A DNA stretch of 64,000 bases. Source: Pedococcus bigeumensis. GTDB taxonomy: Bacteria; Actinomycetota; Actinomycetes; Actinomycetales; Dermatophilaceae. A program made the translations under genes and the position numbers. The first letter of the stretch is position 1. Every line of letters starts with the position of its first letter. The notes under the pieces are model-generated. The model searched no databases. It saw only the letters and a list, made by a program, of their open reading frames with translations, and had not been told where the DNA came from. This document shows positions 42,607 through 50,111 of this stretch, piece by piece. The DNA is taken from NCBI RefSeq assembly GCF_006438965.1, contig NZ_RCZM01000001.1:745097-809096 (forward strand). The letters are read 5' to 3'.

Positions 42607-44874
42607 ATGGCCAGTCTCGACGACCTCCTGCACGCAGCCGTCCAGGGAGTCGGAGGTGTCGAGCGGCCGGGCCAGGTCGAGATGGCTCACGCCGTCGAGG
42701 ATGCCGTGGCCAAGGACGAGCACCTCCTGGTCCAGGCCGGCACCGGCACGGGCAAGTCGCTGGCCTACCTGATCCCCGCAGTCATGCACGCGCAGAAGAC
42801 CGGCAAGCCGGCCGTCGTCGCGACCGCGACCCTCGCGCTGCAGGCCCAGATCGTCGACCGCGACATGCCGCGACTGGCTGAGTCGATCGCGCCGCTGCTG
42901 GGCAAGCGGCCCACCTACGGCCTGGTCAAGGGTCGCCGCAACTACCTGTGCGCCCACAAGCTGGAGGGCGGTTTCCCTGACGACGAGGAGGGGCTGTTCG
43001 AGGTGGCTGAGGTCGACCGCGCGGCGTCGCGGCTCGGCCAGGAGGTGGTGCGGCTGCGCGAGTGGGCCGACACGACCGAGTCCGGTGACCGCGACGAGCT
43101 GGTCCCCGGCGTGAGTGAGCGAGCCTGGCGACAGGTGTCGGTGAGCGCGCACGAGTGCATGGGCAGCAAGTGCCCCGCGTTCGCCAACTGCTTCGTCGAG
43201 CGCTCGCGGGAGGCCGCCAAGGACTGCGACGTCATCGTCACCAACCACTCATTCATGGCGATCGACTCGTTCGAGGGCCGCCAGATGCTGCCCGAGCACG
43301 ACCTGCTCGTCGTCGACGAGGCCCACGAGCTGGTCGACCGTGTCACGTCCACGATCACCGACGAGATCACGCCGAGCATGGTCAGTGCCGCCGCCAAGCG
43401 CGCCGGCCGGCTCGCCGAGTCGACCGAGGCCGTGGAGGACTCGGCCATCTTCCTGCAGGGCGTCCTCGACGCGCTCCCCGAAGGCAAGCTCAACGGCATA
43501 CCCGACTCGCTGTCGCTCGCCCTCGCGCGGGTGAGGGACACGACGAGGCAGGTGCAGTCCGAGCTCAAGCCCGAGAAGGGCGTCGAGCCCGACGGCGCCC
43601 GCAAGGTGGCCCAGGCCGCGGTGGACGAGCTGTTCGAGAACTCCTCGCGCGTCCTCGAGCAGCGCGACCTCGACGTCGTGTGGGTCAGCCGTGACATGCG
43701 CCGCGGATCGGTCCTGCGGGTGGCGCCGATGAGCGTCGCGATGTTGTTGCGCGACAAGGTCTTTGGTGACCGCACCGTGGTGATGACCTCGGCGACGCTC
43801 GAGCTGGGCGGCACGTTCGACGCAGTCGCGGGCACCATGGGACTGCGCGGCGATGGCGCCCCGGACTGGCGCGGGCTCGACGTCGGCAGCCCGTTCGACT
43901 ACCCGCAACAGGCGATTGCCTATGTGGCGCAACACCTTCCGGCGCCCGGCCGCGATGGGCTGAGCGACCAGACCCTTGACGAGATCGAGGCGCTGGTCCG
44001 GGCGGCGGGCGGTCGCACGCTGGGGCTGTTCTCCTCGATGCGCGCGGCCAAGGAAGCCACCGAGGCGATGCGCGAGCGGTTCTCCGACAAGGAGGGCGAG
44101 ATCGGGTTCCTCTGCCAGGGGGAGGACCAGATCACCACGCTGGTGCGGCAGTTCGCCCGTGACCCGCAGACCTGCCTGTTCGGCACCCTCACGCTGTGGC
44201 AGGGAGTCGACGTTCCCGGCTCGGCCTGCCAGCTCGTCATCATCGACCGGATCCCGTTCCCGCGGCCCGACGACCCGCTGTCGTCGGCGCGCTCGCAAGC
44301 CATCGCGAAGATGGGCGGCAACGGCTTCATGGCCGTCTCGGCCACTCATGCTGCGCTTCGCCTCTCGCAGGGTGCTGGGCGGCTCATCCGCCGAGCCGAC
44401 GACCGAGGCGTGGTCGCCTTCCTCGACTCGCGCATGATGACCGCGAGGTATGCCGGGTTCCTCCAGCGTTCGCTGCCCCCGTTCTGGCCGACCACCGACC
44501 GCGAGCGCGTGCTCGCCGCGCTCAGGCGCCTCGACGAGACCGCAGCGCCGCCCGTGCAGGTGCACGAACCGGCCCTTCGGGGCATCACCGGCGCGTTGGT
44601 CGGCACCTCGTTGGGCGGGACTGGCGAGGACGTCGCCGAGCATCCCCGACCGGTGGCCGACGCACCGCCGCCCGCCGAGTCGTCGCGTACCGCCGTGACC
44701 GACGGGCATGCCTGGACCGCGGAGTCCGACGAGGAGCTGCGCGACGGGGTCGAGCTGGGGCTGTCGGTCGACGAGCTCGCCGAGAGCCTCGAGCTGCCTG
44801 CCGACGTCGTGGCGGCCCGGCTCAAGGGCCTCGGTCTCGAGGCCACCGGCGCCGCGACCCTGGCTTTCGAGTAG
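42607..44874 (+). CDS. dinG: DinG/XPD-family iron-sulfur helicase
   Basis: ATP-dependent 5'-3' DNA helicase of 755 residues. Walker A AGTGTGKSLAYLIP is at about 39-52. Four cluster cysteines are visible: YLCAH near 116 and ECMGSKCPAFANCF near 182-195. VVDEAHEL (DEAH), then MTSATLE and SQGAGRLIRR (motif VI). A carboxyl-terminal tail of about 80 residues ends in a small helix-turn-helix-like block (SDEELRDGVELGLSVDEL). ATG 42607 is 6 nt after TACGCT, which overlaps a copy of the octamer. No LexA box seen. Confidence 0.93.
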   Translation: MASLDDLLHAAVQGVGGVERPGQVEMAHAVEDAVAKDEHLLVQAGTGTGKSLAYLIPAVMHAQKTGKPAVVATATLALQAQIVDRDMPRLAESIAPLLGKRPTYGLVKGRRNYLCAHKLEGGFPDDEEGLFEVAEVDRAASRLGQEVVRLREWADTTESGDRDELVPGVSERAWRQVSVSAHECMGSKCPAFANCFVERSREAAKDCDVIVTNHSFMAIDSFEGRQMLPEHDLLVVDEAHELVDRVTSTITDEITPSMVSAAAKRAGRLAESTEAVEDSAIFLQGVLDALPEGKLNGIPDSLSLALARVRDTTRQVQSELKPEKGVEPDGARKVAQAAVDELFENSSRVLEQRDLDVVWVSRDMRRGSVLRVAPMSVAMLLRDKVFGDRTVVMTSATLELGGTFDAVAGTMGLRGDGAPDWRGLDVGSPFDYPQQAIAYVAQHLPAPGRDGLSDQTLDEIEALVRAAGGRTLGLFSSMRAAKEATEAMRERFSDKEGEIGFLCQGEDQITTLVRQFARDPQTCLFGTLTLWQGVDVPGSACQLVIIDRIPFPRPDDPLSSARSQAIAKMGGNGFMAVSATHAALRLSQGAGRLIRRADDRGVVAFLDSRMMTARYAGFLQRSLPPFWPTTDRERVLAALRRLDETAAPPVQVHEPALRGITGALVGTSLGGTGEDVAEHPRPVADAPPPAESSRTAVTDGHAWTAESDEELRDGVELGLSVDELAESLELPADVVAARLKGLGLEATGAATLAFE

Positions 44875-44875
44875 C

Positions 44876-44890
44876 GGGGCCTTTGGCCCC
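44876..44890 (+). terminator. Short hairpin after dinG
   Basis: GGGGCC, TTT, GGCCCC directly follows the dinG stop (6-bp stem). Weak terminator candidate. Confidence 0.4.
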
Positions 44891-44935
44891 TGCGCGCCGC
44901 TCGCGCCCGTGAGGGCCTCGGACGATACTGACGAC

Positions 44936-45412
44936 ATGGCTGATCCCTGCACCCTGCACGTCGTCGGAGACGGACCCGTGGCCGAAGCACTCATCGCCCT
45001 GGCCGGCCCGTTGGGCTGGTCGGTGAGCACCTCGACGGACGACCCCGGCGTTCCGGATGGCGTGGACGCCCTGGTCGTGACGAGCCATCACGACGGGGTC
45101 GACGGTCCGGCGATCCGCGCGGGCCTGGACGCCGGTACGGCATACATCGGTGGCATGGGGTCCCGGCGCACCCAGGACCGGCGGCGGGCCTGGCTCCTGG
45201 GTGACGGGGTCACCGAGGAGCAGCTCGCGAGCGTGCGCGCGCCGATTGGCCTCGACATCGGCGCCAACGAGCCGGGGGAGATCGCCGTGGCGATCCTCGC
45301 CGAGGTCATCGCGACCCGTGCGGGGCGGACCGAGCTGGGTTCGGTGAGCGACCGGGAGGGTCCGATCCACCCCGACCTCGCGCCGGGCGACGCCTACTGC
45401 CCTGGCGGCTGA
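44936..45412 (+). CDS. XdhC/CoxI carboxyl-terminal domain protein
   Basis: Protein of 158 residues like the Rossmann half of XdhC/CoxI, maturation factors for molybdenum hydroxylases. Diagnostic blocks are DALVVTSHHDGVDGPAIRAGL, AYIGGMGSRRTQDRR and IGLDIGANEPGEIAVAILAEVIA. The amino-terminal Cys-containing XdhC domain is missing and no molybdenum enzyme is nearby, so its present role is uncertain. GATACT (44924-44929) lies 6 nt before ATG 44936. Confidence 0.86.
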   Translation: MADPCTLHVVGDGPVAEALIALAGPLGWSVSTSTDDPGVPDGVDALVVTSHHDGVDGPAIRAGLDAGTAYIGGMGSRRTQDRRRAWLLGDGVTEEQLASVRAPIGLDIGANEPGEIAVAILAEVIATRAGRTELGSVSDREGPIHPDLAPGDAYCPGG

Positions 45413-45437
45413 GGCTGTCCCCGGTGCATGGGAGGCT

Positions 45438-46418
45438 GTGCCCGTGACCGCCACCGCGACGCGCAGCGTGCCCCCTCTCGTCCTGATCAGCGGACCCGAG
45501 GCGGTCATCGCCGACCGCGCGCTCAGCACTACGCTCGAGGAGCTGCGGGCGTCGGCGCCTGACCTCGAGGTGATCCGGCTGGCCGCCGAGACCTACGAAG
45601 CCGGCGCGCTCGGCATGCACGCCAGCCCGTCCCTGTTCGGCGGCGACAAGTGCATCGTCGTGCAGGACCTCGACGAGGCACCGGACGAGCTCCAGGAGGA
45701 CCTGCTGGCCTTCCTCGCCGCCCCCGACCCCGACGTGACGCTGGTCGTCACCCACAAGTCGGGGCAGCGCGGCAAGAAGGTCCTCGACACCCTCAAGAAG
45801 TCCCAGGCGAGGGTCCTCGAGGCGCCAGCCATCAAGTCCGACCGCGACAAGACCGACTTCGCGATGCACGAGTTCCGAGCGGCCGGCAGGCGCGCCACCC
45901 CCGATGCCGTGCGGGCGTTGATCGAGGCGATCGGCAAGGACGTCCGCGAGCTCGCCTCGGCCTGCCAGCAGCTCGTGGCCGACACCACCGGCACGATCGA
46001 CGAGGACCTCGTCGCGAAGTACCACGGTGGCAAGGTCGAGGCGAGCGGCTTCAAGGTCGCCGACGCCGCCGTCGCAGGCAACGCGGGTGAGGCCCTCCGG
46101 CTGCTCCGGCACGCGATCGCCACTGGGGTCGACCCCGTCCCGATCGTCGCCGTGCTCGCCCAGCAGCTCCGTCAGCTCGTCAAGGTGGGTGCCGCCGGTC
46201 GTGGGCGCTCGGCCGACGTCGCGCGCGACCTCGGCATGGCGCCGTGGCAGGTGGACAAGGCCCGCCGTGGGCTGTCTGGCTGGGGGCCCGAGGGGTTGGC
46301 CGAGGCGATCCAGGCAGTGGCCAACGCCGACTTCGAGGTCAAGGGCGGCGGCCGCGACCCGGTCTATGCCGTCGAGCGTGCCGTGCTCACCATCACCCGT
46401 GCACGCAGCGGTCGCTGA
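45438..46418 (+). CDS. holA: DNA polymerase III delta subunit
   Basis: Clamp-loader subunit of 326 residues. LVLISGPEAVIADRAL opens the P-loop-like domain (degenerate, as in all delta subunits), FGGDKCIVVQDLDEAP follows, and HAIATGVDPVPIVAVLAQQLRQLVKVG near 228-254 is the conserved delta collar block. Start GTG 45438 or 45444. It precedes rpsT as in most Actinobacteria; comEA/comEC, often just upstream, are absent here. Confidence 0.93.
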   Translation: MPVTATATRSVPPLVLISGPEAVIADRALSTTLEELRASAPDLEVIRLAAETYEAGALGMHASPSLFGGDKCIVVQDLDEAPDELQEDLLAFLAAPDPDVTLVVTHKSGQRGKKVLDTLKKSQARVLEAPAIKSDRDKTDFAMHEFRAAGRRATPDAVRALIEAIGKDVRELASACQQLVADTTGTIDEDLVAKYHGGKVEASGFKVADAAVAGNAGEALRLLRHAIATGVDPVPIVAVLAQQLRQLVKVGAAGRGRSADVARDLGMAPWQVDKARRGLSGWGPEGLAEAIQAVANADFEVKGGGRDPVYAVERAVLTITRARSGR

Positions 46419-46443
46419 GCACGCGACGGTCGCTGAGCACGCG
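46409..46443. repeat. 17-bp duplication at the holA stop
   Basis: CGGTCGCTGAGCACGCG occurs at 46409-46425 and 46427-46443 (18-bp period). Both copies contain TGA; the first is the holA stop. Confidence 0.85.
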
Positions 46444-46456
46444 GCATAGCCACGTT

Positions 46457-46486
46457 TTGGGGGAGTGGGCTCCTCGCTGGTAGATT
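46457..46486 (+). promoter_or_regulatory. Probable rpsT promoter
   Basis: TTGGGG (46457-46462), 18 nt, TAGATT (46481-46486). It would give a leader of about 130 nt before the GTG of rpsT. Confidence 0.5.
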
Positions 46487-46536
46487 TGCCCATCGCGTGC
46501 GCGCATGGTCGTGCGCGCATGCAGCACCATCCAGAG

Positions 46537-46575
46537 CCTCTCAACCGCAGGTGCCCCACGCCTGGTCCCGAGAGG
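46537..46575 (+). promoter_or_regulatory. Hairpin in the rpsT leader
   Basis: CCTCTC (46537-46542) pairs with GAGAGG (46570-46575), with inner CAGG 46548-46551 and CCTG 46561-46564. Just upstream GTGCGCGCATG is repeated in tandem. Such a leader could serve autoregulation by S20, as known in enterobacteria; here it is inference. Confidence 0.4.
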
Positions 46576-46626
46576 CTTCTGCCGCCCTCTAACGGCAACC
46601 ACCGACCAACCAAGAGAGACACACCT

Positions 46627-46887
46627 GTGGCAAACATCAAGTCCCAGCTCAAGCGGATCAAGACGAACCGTACGGCTACCGAGCGCAACAAGGCCGTCAA
46701 GAGCGAGCTCAAGACCTGGATCCGCAAGTTCCAGAGTGCCGCTGACGCCGGCGACGCCGCTGCGGCGAACGAAGCCCTCGCGACCGCCAGCAAGAAGCTC
46801 GACAAGGCTGTTGGCAAGGGCGTCATCCACGCCAACCAAGCCGCCAACAAGAAGTCGGCCATGGCGAAGAAGGCCTCCTCGCTCTGA
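46627..46887 (+). CDS. rpsT: 30S ribosomal protein S20
   Basis: Complete S20 of 86 residues: [21 protein letters not shown], central helices, and [19 protein letters not shown] at the end. Basic three-helix protein binding 16S rRNA. The start is GTG, as often in the family, with AAGAGAGA 8-15 nt before. Own promoter, structured leader and a strong terminator make it a monocistronic unit. Confidence 0.97.
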   Translation: MANIKSQLKRIKTNRTATERNKAVKSELKTWIRKFQSAADAGDAAAANEALATASKKLDKAVGKGVIHANQAANKKSAMAKKASSL

Positions 46888-46911
46888 GCGAGTCGCCTTC
46901 CCAAGGCTTGA

Positions 46912-46947
46912 CGAAGGGCCGGTCACCCGCGGGTGGCCGGCCCTTCG
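46912..46947. terminator. Strong terminator of rpsT
   Basis: CGAAGGGCCGG (46912-46922) pairs exactly with CCGGCCCTTCG (46937-46947). After one T-G pair, CACCC/GGGTG continues the stem to about 17 bp. It lies between rpsT and the leftward PemK-like gene and can act in both directions. Confidence 0.9.
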
Positions 46948-47026
46948 CGTTCCCCGCCGGGCGCGCTGACGGGTCTGCCGGGTGGCCGGCGTGGTGGCTG
47001 GCCGAGCGCCAATGCCTGGATGCGCC

Positions 47027-47593
47027 TCAGCGCGCGGCGCGAACCGCGGCGGCCACCTGGTCGAAGCGCTCGCGGTCGAGGACGGCACCCTCGCGTCGGA
47101 CCGCGGTCGCGTCCACCCGCAGGATCCGGTCGATCCGGACCTCGCTCGGACGTCCCCTGCTGTCCCACGCACCCGACCCGATGTCCTGCCAGTGCCGGCC
47201 GTGGCGAGCTTCCTGCTCGTGGTCGCGGTCGTGGTCCTTGCTGGTCAGCATGAGGGCGAGGAGCCAGTTGCCGTCGCGGCCGATGATGAGCACCGGACGG
47301 TCTTTGCCCTGGTGGTGGTCCTCCTCGTAAGGCACCCAGGTCCAGACGATCTCACCCGGGTCGGGTCGACCGTCAGGCTTGGGGGCGTAGGCGAGGTCCG
47401 GCGTGCCGGTGAAGTCCCCGGGATAGGCGCCATGGGACGGGGCGTCGAGAGTCTCGGACGACCGGCGGTCTCGCGCGGACGTGCGCGGACTCGAAGGGCC
47501 ACCCTTGGTCGGAGCTGTCGAGGCGGCCGACGTGGCGGCCCGTCGCCAGAGCCGGGACAGCCTGGAGCGCAGCGAGGTCGGGTCCGATGCCAT
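47027..47593 (-). CDS. PemK/MazF-like protein, paralogue 1
   Basis: Protein of 188 residues. Residues about 70-188 look like a PemK/MazF-type SH3 barrel: DPGEIVWTWVPYEEDHHQGKDRPVLIIGRDG, then SEVRIDRILRVD. The first 55 residues are basic and Ser-rich. No antitoxin gene adjoins it, so toxicity is unproved. ATG 47593 is 7 nt after TAGCGT (leaderless). It follows the HNH gene by about 20 bp. The block GAYPGDF...GRPDPGEIVWTWVP is shared almost exactly with paralogue 2 at 49592-50065. Confidence 0.75.
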   Translation of the reverse strand: MASDPTSLRSRLSRLWRRAATSAASTAPTKGGPSSPRTSARDRRSSETLDAPSHGAYPGDFTGTPDLAYAPKPDGRPDPGEIVWTWVPYEEDHHQGKDRPVLIIGRDGNWLLALMLTSKDHDRDHEQEARHGRHWQDIGSGAWDSRGRPSEVRIDRILRVDATAVRREGAVLDRERFDQVAAAVRAAR

Positions 47594-47613
47594 GCCTGTC
47601 ACGCTATCCCGGC

Positions 47614-49356
47614 TCAGAACGGCGGTTCGTCCGTGGCTCTCGTGATGCGGCTCCGCCCGCGTCGGCGACAGGACTCGCCGAACGCACGGTCGATGATGAA
47701 GTCATCACGACAGGTGCTGAGCTCAGCACTCAACACACGACGGCCTAGTGGCTGCTCGGAATCCCTTCCGGAAGCCAGCCTGAACACCGGGCGTCGAATG
47801 CGGAAGCGTTCGGCGCGAGCCAGCTCATGGGCGAGCTCCTCTTCCCAGGCGGACCACATGACTTCGGGCGTGTCTCGTGGCGCGAGACCGGAGGGCCTGG
47901 GTGGTGCGGACACGGACGATTCGAGATGGGCGTCGCGCTGGAGGAAGTCCAGGGGCAGGGTGGTGCGCACTCTGCCGGTGGGGTCGGTCCAGGTGACAGT
48001 GGCATCGGGGTCGATCCGGACCCGCCACCGAATCGTCTGCTTGATCCGGTGGTGCCGACGGCACAGGCGGATCAGGTTCGCCGCGTCGGTCGGCCCGAGT
48101 GGCCAGGGCGCGACATGGTCGAGGTCGCAGAATGGTGCGTTGATGGTGCAGCCGGGGAAGCGGCATCGTCCGTCGCGAGCCTTGACCAGGTCGATGAGCG
48201 TCTGCGGTGGCCGGTAAGCCCTCGACTCGGTGGCGTGCCCCCGGCCGGACCGGCCCGATCGACCGGACCGGTCAGTCTGGGCTGACTGGTCGAGCACGTC
48301 ACTGCCGATCGCCAGGAGGGCACCCGTGTCGGCGTGGCAGGCGACCACCTCCCAGCGGGCCGGCTTGAGCCCGTGCGTCGTCGTCATCGCGTCGCGATCC
48401 GCCTCGCCGGCCTGCGTGAGCGTCGTGAACCACTCCCGTCGCACCTGGGTCGTGCCCGGCATCCCGAGTCCGGCCACCGTCACCAGCTCTTCGTTCTCGA
48501 GCGCAGCCGCGGAATCCGAGTTCGTCGTCTCAACGATCTCGGCTGCTCCCGGAGCAGGAAGGGCCATCGCACGCCGGGTAACCGACGGCTGCGTGTGCGA
48601 AGGCTGGGCGTGCCAAGGCGGAGTGGGCGCAGGCGCTGGGTGGGTCGTGGCGTTGAGCTGGTCGGCGGGGACGGCCACCTGCACGACGAAGGTGCCGGTG
48701 GCGCGCGCGTGGATCAGGTCCATCAGCGCGTCCGCCCGCGCCTGCGTCAAACCGGCCGCCCTGCCGTCACGGACGTACTGACGTGCCAGGCCATCGACCA
48801 CCGCCCACCCGCTGCGGGACTGCTCGGCGGGGAAGCTGCCCATCCAGGTGTCGACCCCGGGCTCGTCCCCGGGCCACCGGCACAGGCTGCGCTCAGACCT
48901 CGCCCGGGCTGCCTTGGCCCGCAACAGGTCCGCGTCGACCGCGTCCAGTGCCTGTCGCACGCGTCGTCGCAGCATCGCTGGTGGCTCCGTGCTCAGCGTG
49001 TCCGCGATCCTCGTGACGACCTGCGCGCAGACCTCGGGTGGAGCGTCCCGCAGCTCGTCACCCACGACCCGGGCGCGGTACTCATCGAGCCTGCCGTCAC
49101 CCATCGCCGTCAGCAGACCAGGAAACCGGGTCACCACCTCCACGGCCGTCCCCATGCGGTTGCTCGCGGCGGCGTCGCTGACCCCCAGCTGGTCACTCAC
49201 CAGGGCGGGCGCGTCCAACCGCTGGTGCCCCAGCCCTCGGTGCTGCTCCACGACCGTGCCGTCCTCCAGTGCGACGTCCTCGATCGCCGCGACGTGCGCC
49301 ATCGCGAGGGTCTGCACTGCGGCGGCCTGGTTCATCAGCGACTGGCACGCCCCCAC
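47614..49356 (-). CDS. 13E12-type DUF222 HNH endonuclease
   Basis: Protein of 580 residues of the 13E12 repeat family. An amino-terminal DUF222 region (GLGHQRLDAPALVSDQLGVSDAAASNRMGTA...) is followed by an Arg/Ser/Gly linker and the HNH nuclease near 390-450: CRFPGCTINAPFCDLDHVAPW with CxxC and the catalytic His, then LCRRHHRIKQT. The frame has no stop, but its first usable start is GTG 49356. The expected first residues lie in another frame at 49374-49454, pointing to a frameshift. A LexA box and a promoter stand upstream. Confidence 0.85.
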   Translation of the reverse strand: MGACQSLMNQAAAVQTLAMAHVAAIEDVALEDGTVVEQHRGLGHQRLDAPALVSDQLGVSDAAASNRMGTAVEVVTRFPGLLTAMGDGRLDEYRARVVGDELRDAPPEVCAQVVTRIADTLSTEPPAMLRRRVRQALDAVDADLLRAKAARARSERSLCRWPGDEPGVDTWMGSFPAEQSRSGWAVVDGLARQYVRDGRAAGLTQARADALMDLIHARATGTFVVQVAVPADQLNATTHPAPAPTPPWHAQPSHTQPSVTRRAMALPAPGAAEIVETTNSDSAAALENEELVTVAGLGMPGTTQVRREWFTTLTQAGEADRDAMTTTHGLKPARWEVVACHADTGALLAIGSDVLDQSAQTDRSGRSGRSGRGHATESRAYRPPQTLIDLVKARDGRCRFPGCTINAPFCDLDHVAPWPLGPTDAANLIRLCRRHHRIKQTIRWRVRIDPDATVTWTDPTGRVRTTLPLDFLQRDAHLESSVSAPPRPSGLAPRDTPEVMWSAWEEELAHELARAERFRIRRPVFRLASGRDSEQPLGRRVLSAELSTCRDDFIIDRAFGESCRRRGRSRITRATDEPPF

Positions 49357-49373
49357 GAGGTCGAGGAGGTCAC

Positions 49374-49454
49374 TCAGTGCACGGTCCCGACCATCAACCG
49401 CAGCCGAGCCAGCTCCGACTGGAGCTCAGAGGCGGCGATGGACATCTCGAACAT
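49374..49454 (-). pseudogene. Probable frameshifted amino terminus of the HNH gene
   Basis: ATG 49454 opens MFEMSIAASELQSELARLRL... (26 codons), which looks like the usual first helix of DUF222-HNH proteins. It ends at TGA 49374, whereas the adjoining frame continues ALSDLLDLVGACQSLMNQ into the HNH gene. One lost base near 49378 would explain it; programmed frameshifting or a sequencing error are alternatives. Confidence 0.5.
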
Positions 49455-49462
49455 GTGTTCGA
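49447..49462. promoter_or_regulatory. Perfect LexA (SOS) box over the start of the HNH gene
   Basis: TCGAACATGTGTTCGA is an exact palindrome of the mycobacterial SOS form TCGAAC-N4-GTTCGA. It covers the ATG at 49454 and abuts the -10. Confidence 0.9.
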
Positions 49463-49490
49463 TTCTACCCGATGACTCTGACAGCGACAA
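49462..49490 (-). promoter_or_regulatory. Promoter of the HNH gene
   Basis: Read leftwards: TTGTCG, 17 nt, TAGAAT, 7 nt, ATG. Near-ideal housekeeping promoter giving a leaderless transcript repressible by LexA at the box next to it. Confidence 0.75.
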
Positions 49491-49591
49491 GGTCTGTCCA
49501 CTGACGAATCCCATTGACAGGAAACAGAATCCGCAATCCCCGCGATACCGAGCGGGACGGCCGGCAACCGTCGTGAGCGCCGTCCGAGGGG

Positions 49592-50065
49592 TCAGCGCTG
49601 TCGGCGGACCGCGTCAGCGACGAGAGCGAAACGACCAGCGTCGATCGCCGCGCCCTCGCGTCGGATCCGACTCGGCTTCACCCGGATGATCCGATCCACC
49701 TTGACCTCGCTGGGCCGTTGCTGACGGTCCCAGGGGCCGACGCCGATGTCGACGCGAGTCGGCGCAGCTCGGCGCCTGCCCTCCGCGACACCGCGCCGCT
49801 TGGTGGTCAGGCTCACGCCGAGCAGCCATCTTCCGTCCCTGCCGATGAGCAGGACCGGACGATCCTTGCCCTTGCGGTGGTTGTCCTCGAACGGCACCCA
49901 CGTCCACACGATCTCGCCAGGATCTGGTCTGCCATTCGGCACCGGGGAGTACTCCATGGTCGGGGTGCCGACGAAGTCCCCTGGGTAGGCACCGGTGACC
50001 AGTCGCAGCAGTCGTCGGAACCAGCCGTCAGCCAATGTCGCTTCCGCGATCGTCGTGTCCCCCAT
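49592..50065 (-). CDS. PemK/MazF-like protein, paralogue 2
   Basis: Protein of 157 residues, paralogous to the protein at 47027-47593. GAYPGDFVGTP, GRPDPGEIVWTWVPFEDNHRKGKDRPVLLIGRDG and RPSEVKVDRIIRV align without gaps; the amino-terminal basic tail is shorter. No antitoxin adjoins it. ATG 50065 is 7 nt after TAGCGT, the same geometry as paralogue 1, so the promoter was duplicated too. It lies upstream of the HNH gene; the pair flanks that gene. Confidence 0.75.
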   Translation of the reverse strand: MGDTTIAEATLADGWFRRLLRLVTGAYPGDFVGTPTMEYSPVPNGRPDPGEIVWTWVPFEDNHRKGKDRPVLLIGRDGRWLLGVSLTTKRRGVAEGRRRAAPTRVDIGVGPWDRQQRPSEVKVDRIIRVKPSRIRREGAAIDAGRFALVADAVRRQR

Positions 50066-50111
50066 GCTGCCAACGCTAGTGGCGTGGCGCCTCCCCATGA
50101 GCGGGTTTGCG

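Noticed and set aside
43132-43150. PafBC-like TGTCGGTG inside dinG
   Set aside because: No -10 at the right spacing, and it lies mid-gene.
47027-47593. A classical PemIK or MazEF toxin-antitoxin pair
   Set aside because: No small antitoxin frame precedes either PemK-like gene; the upstream neighbours are the HNH gene and the APH kinase.
47027-50065. An insertion sequence or integrated element around the HNH gene
   Set aside because: No transposase, integrase, terminal inverted repeats or target-site duplications could be seen; 13E12-type genes are repeats but not simple IS elements.
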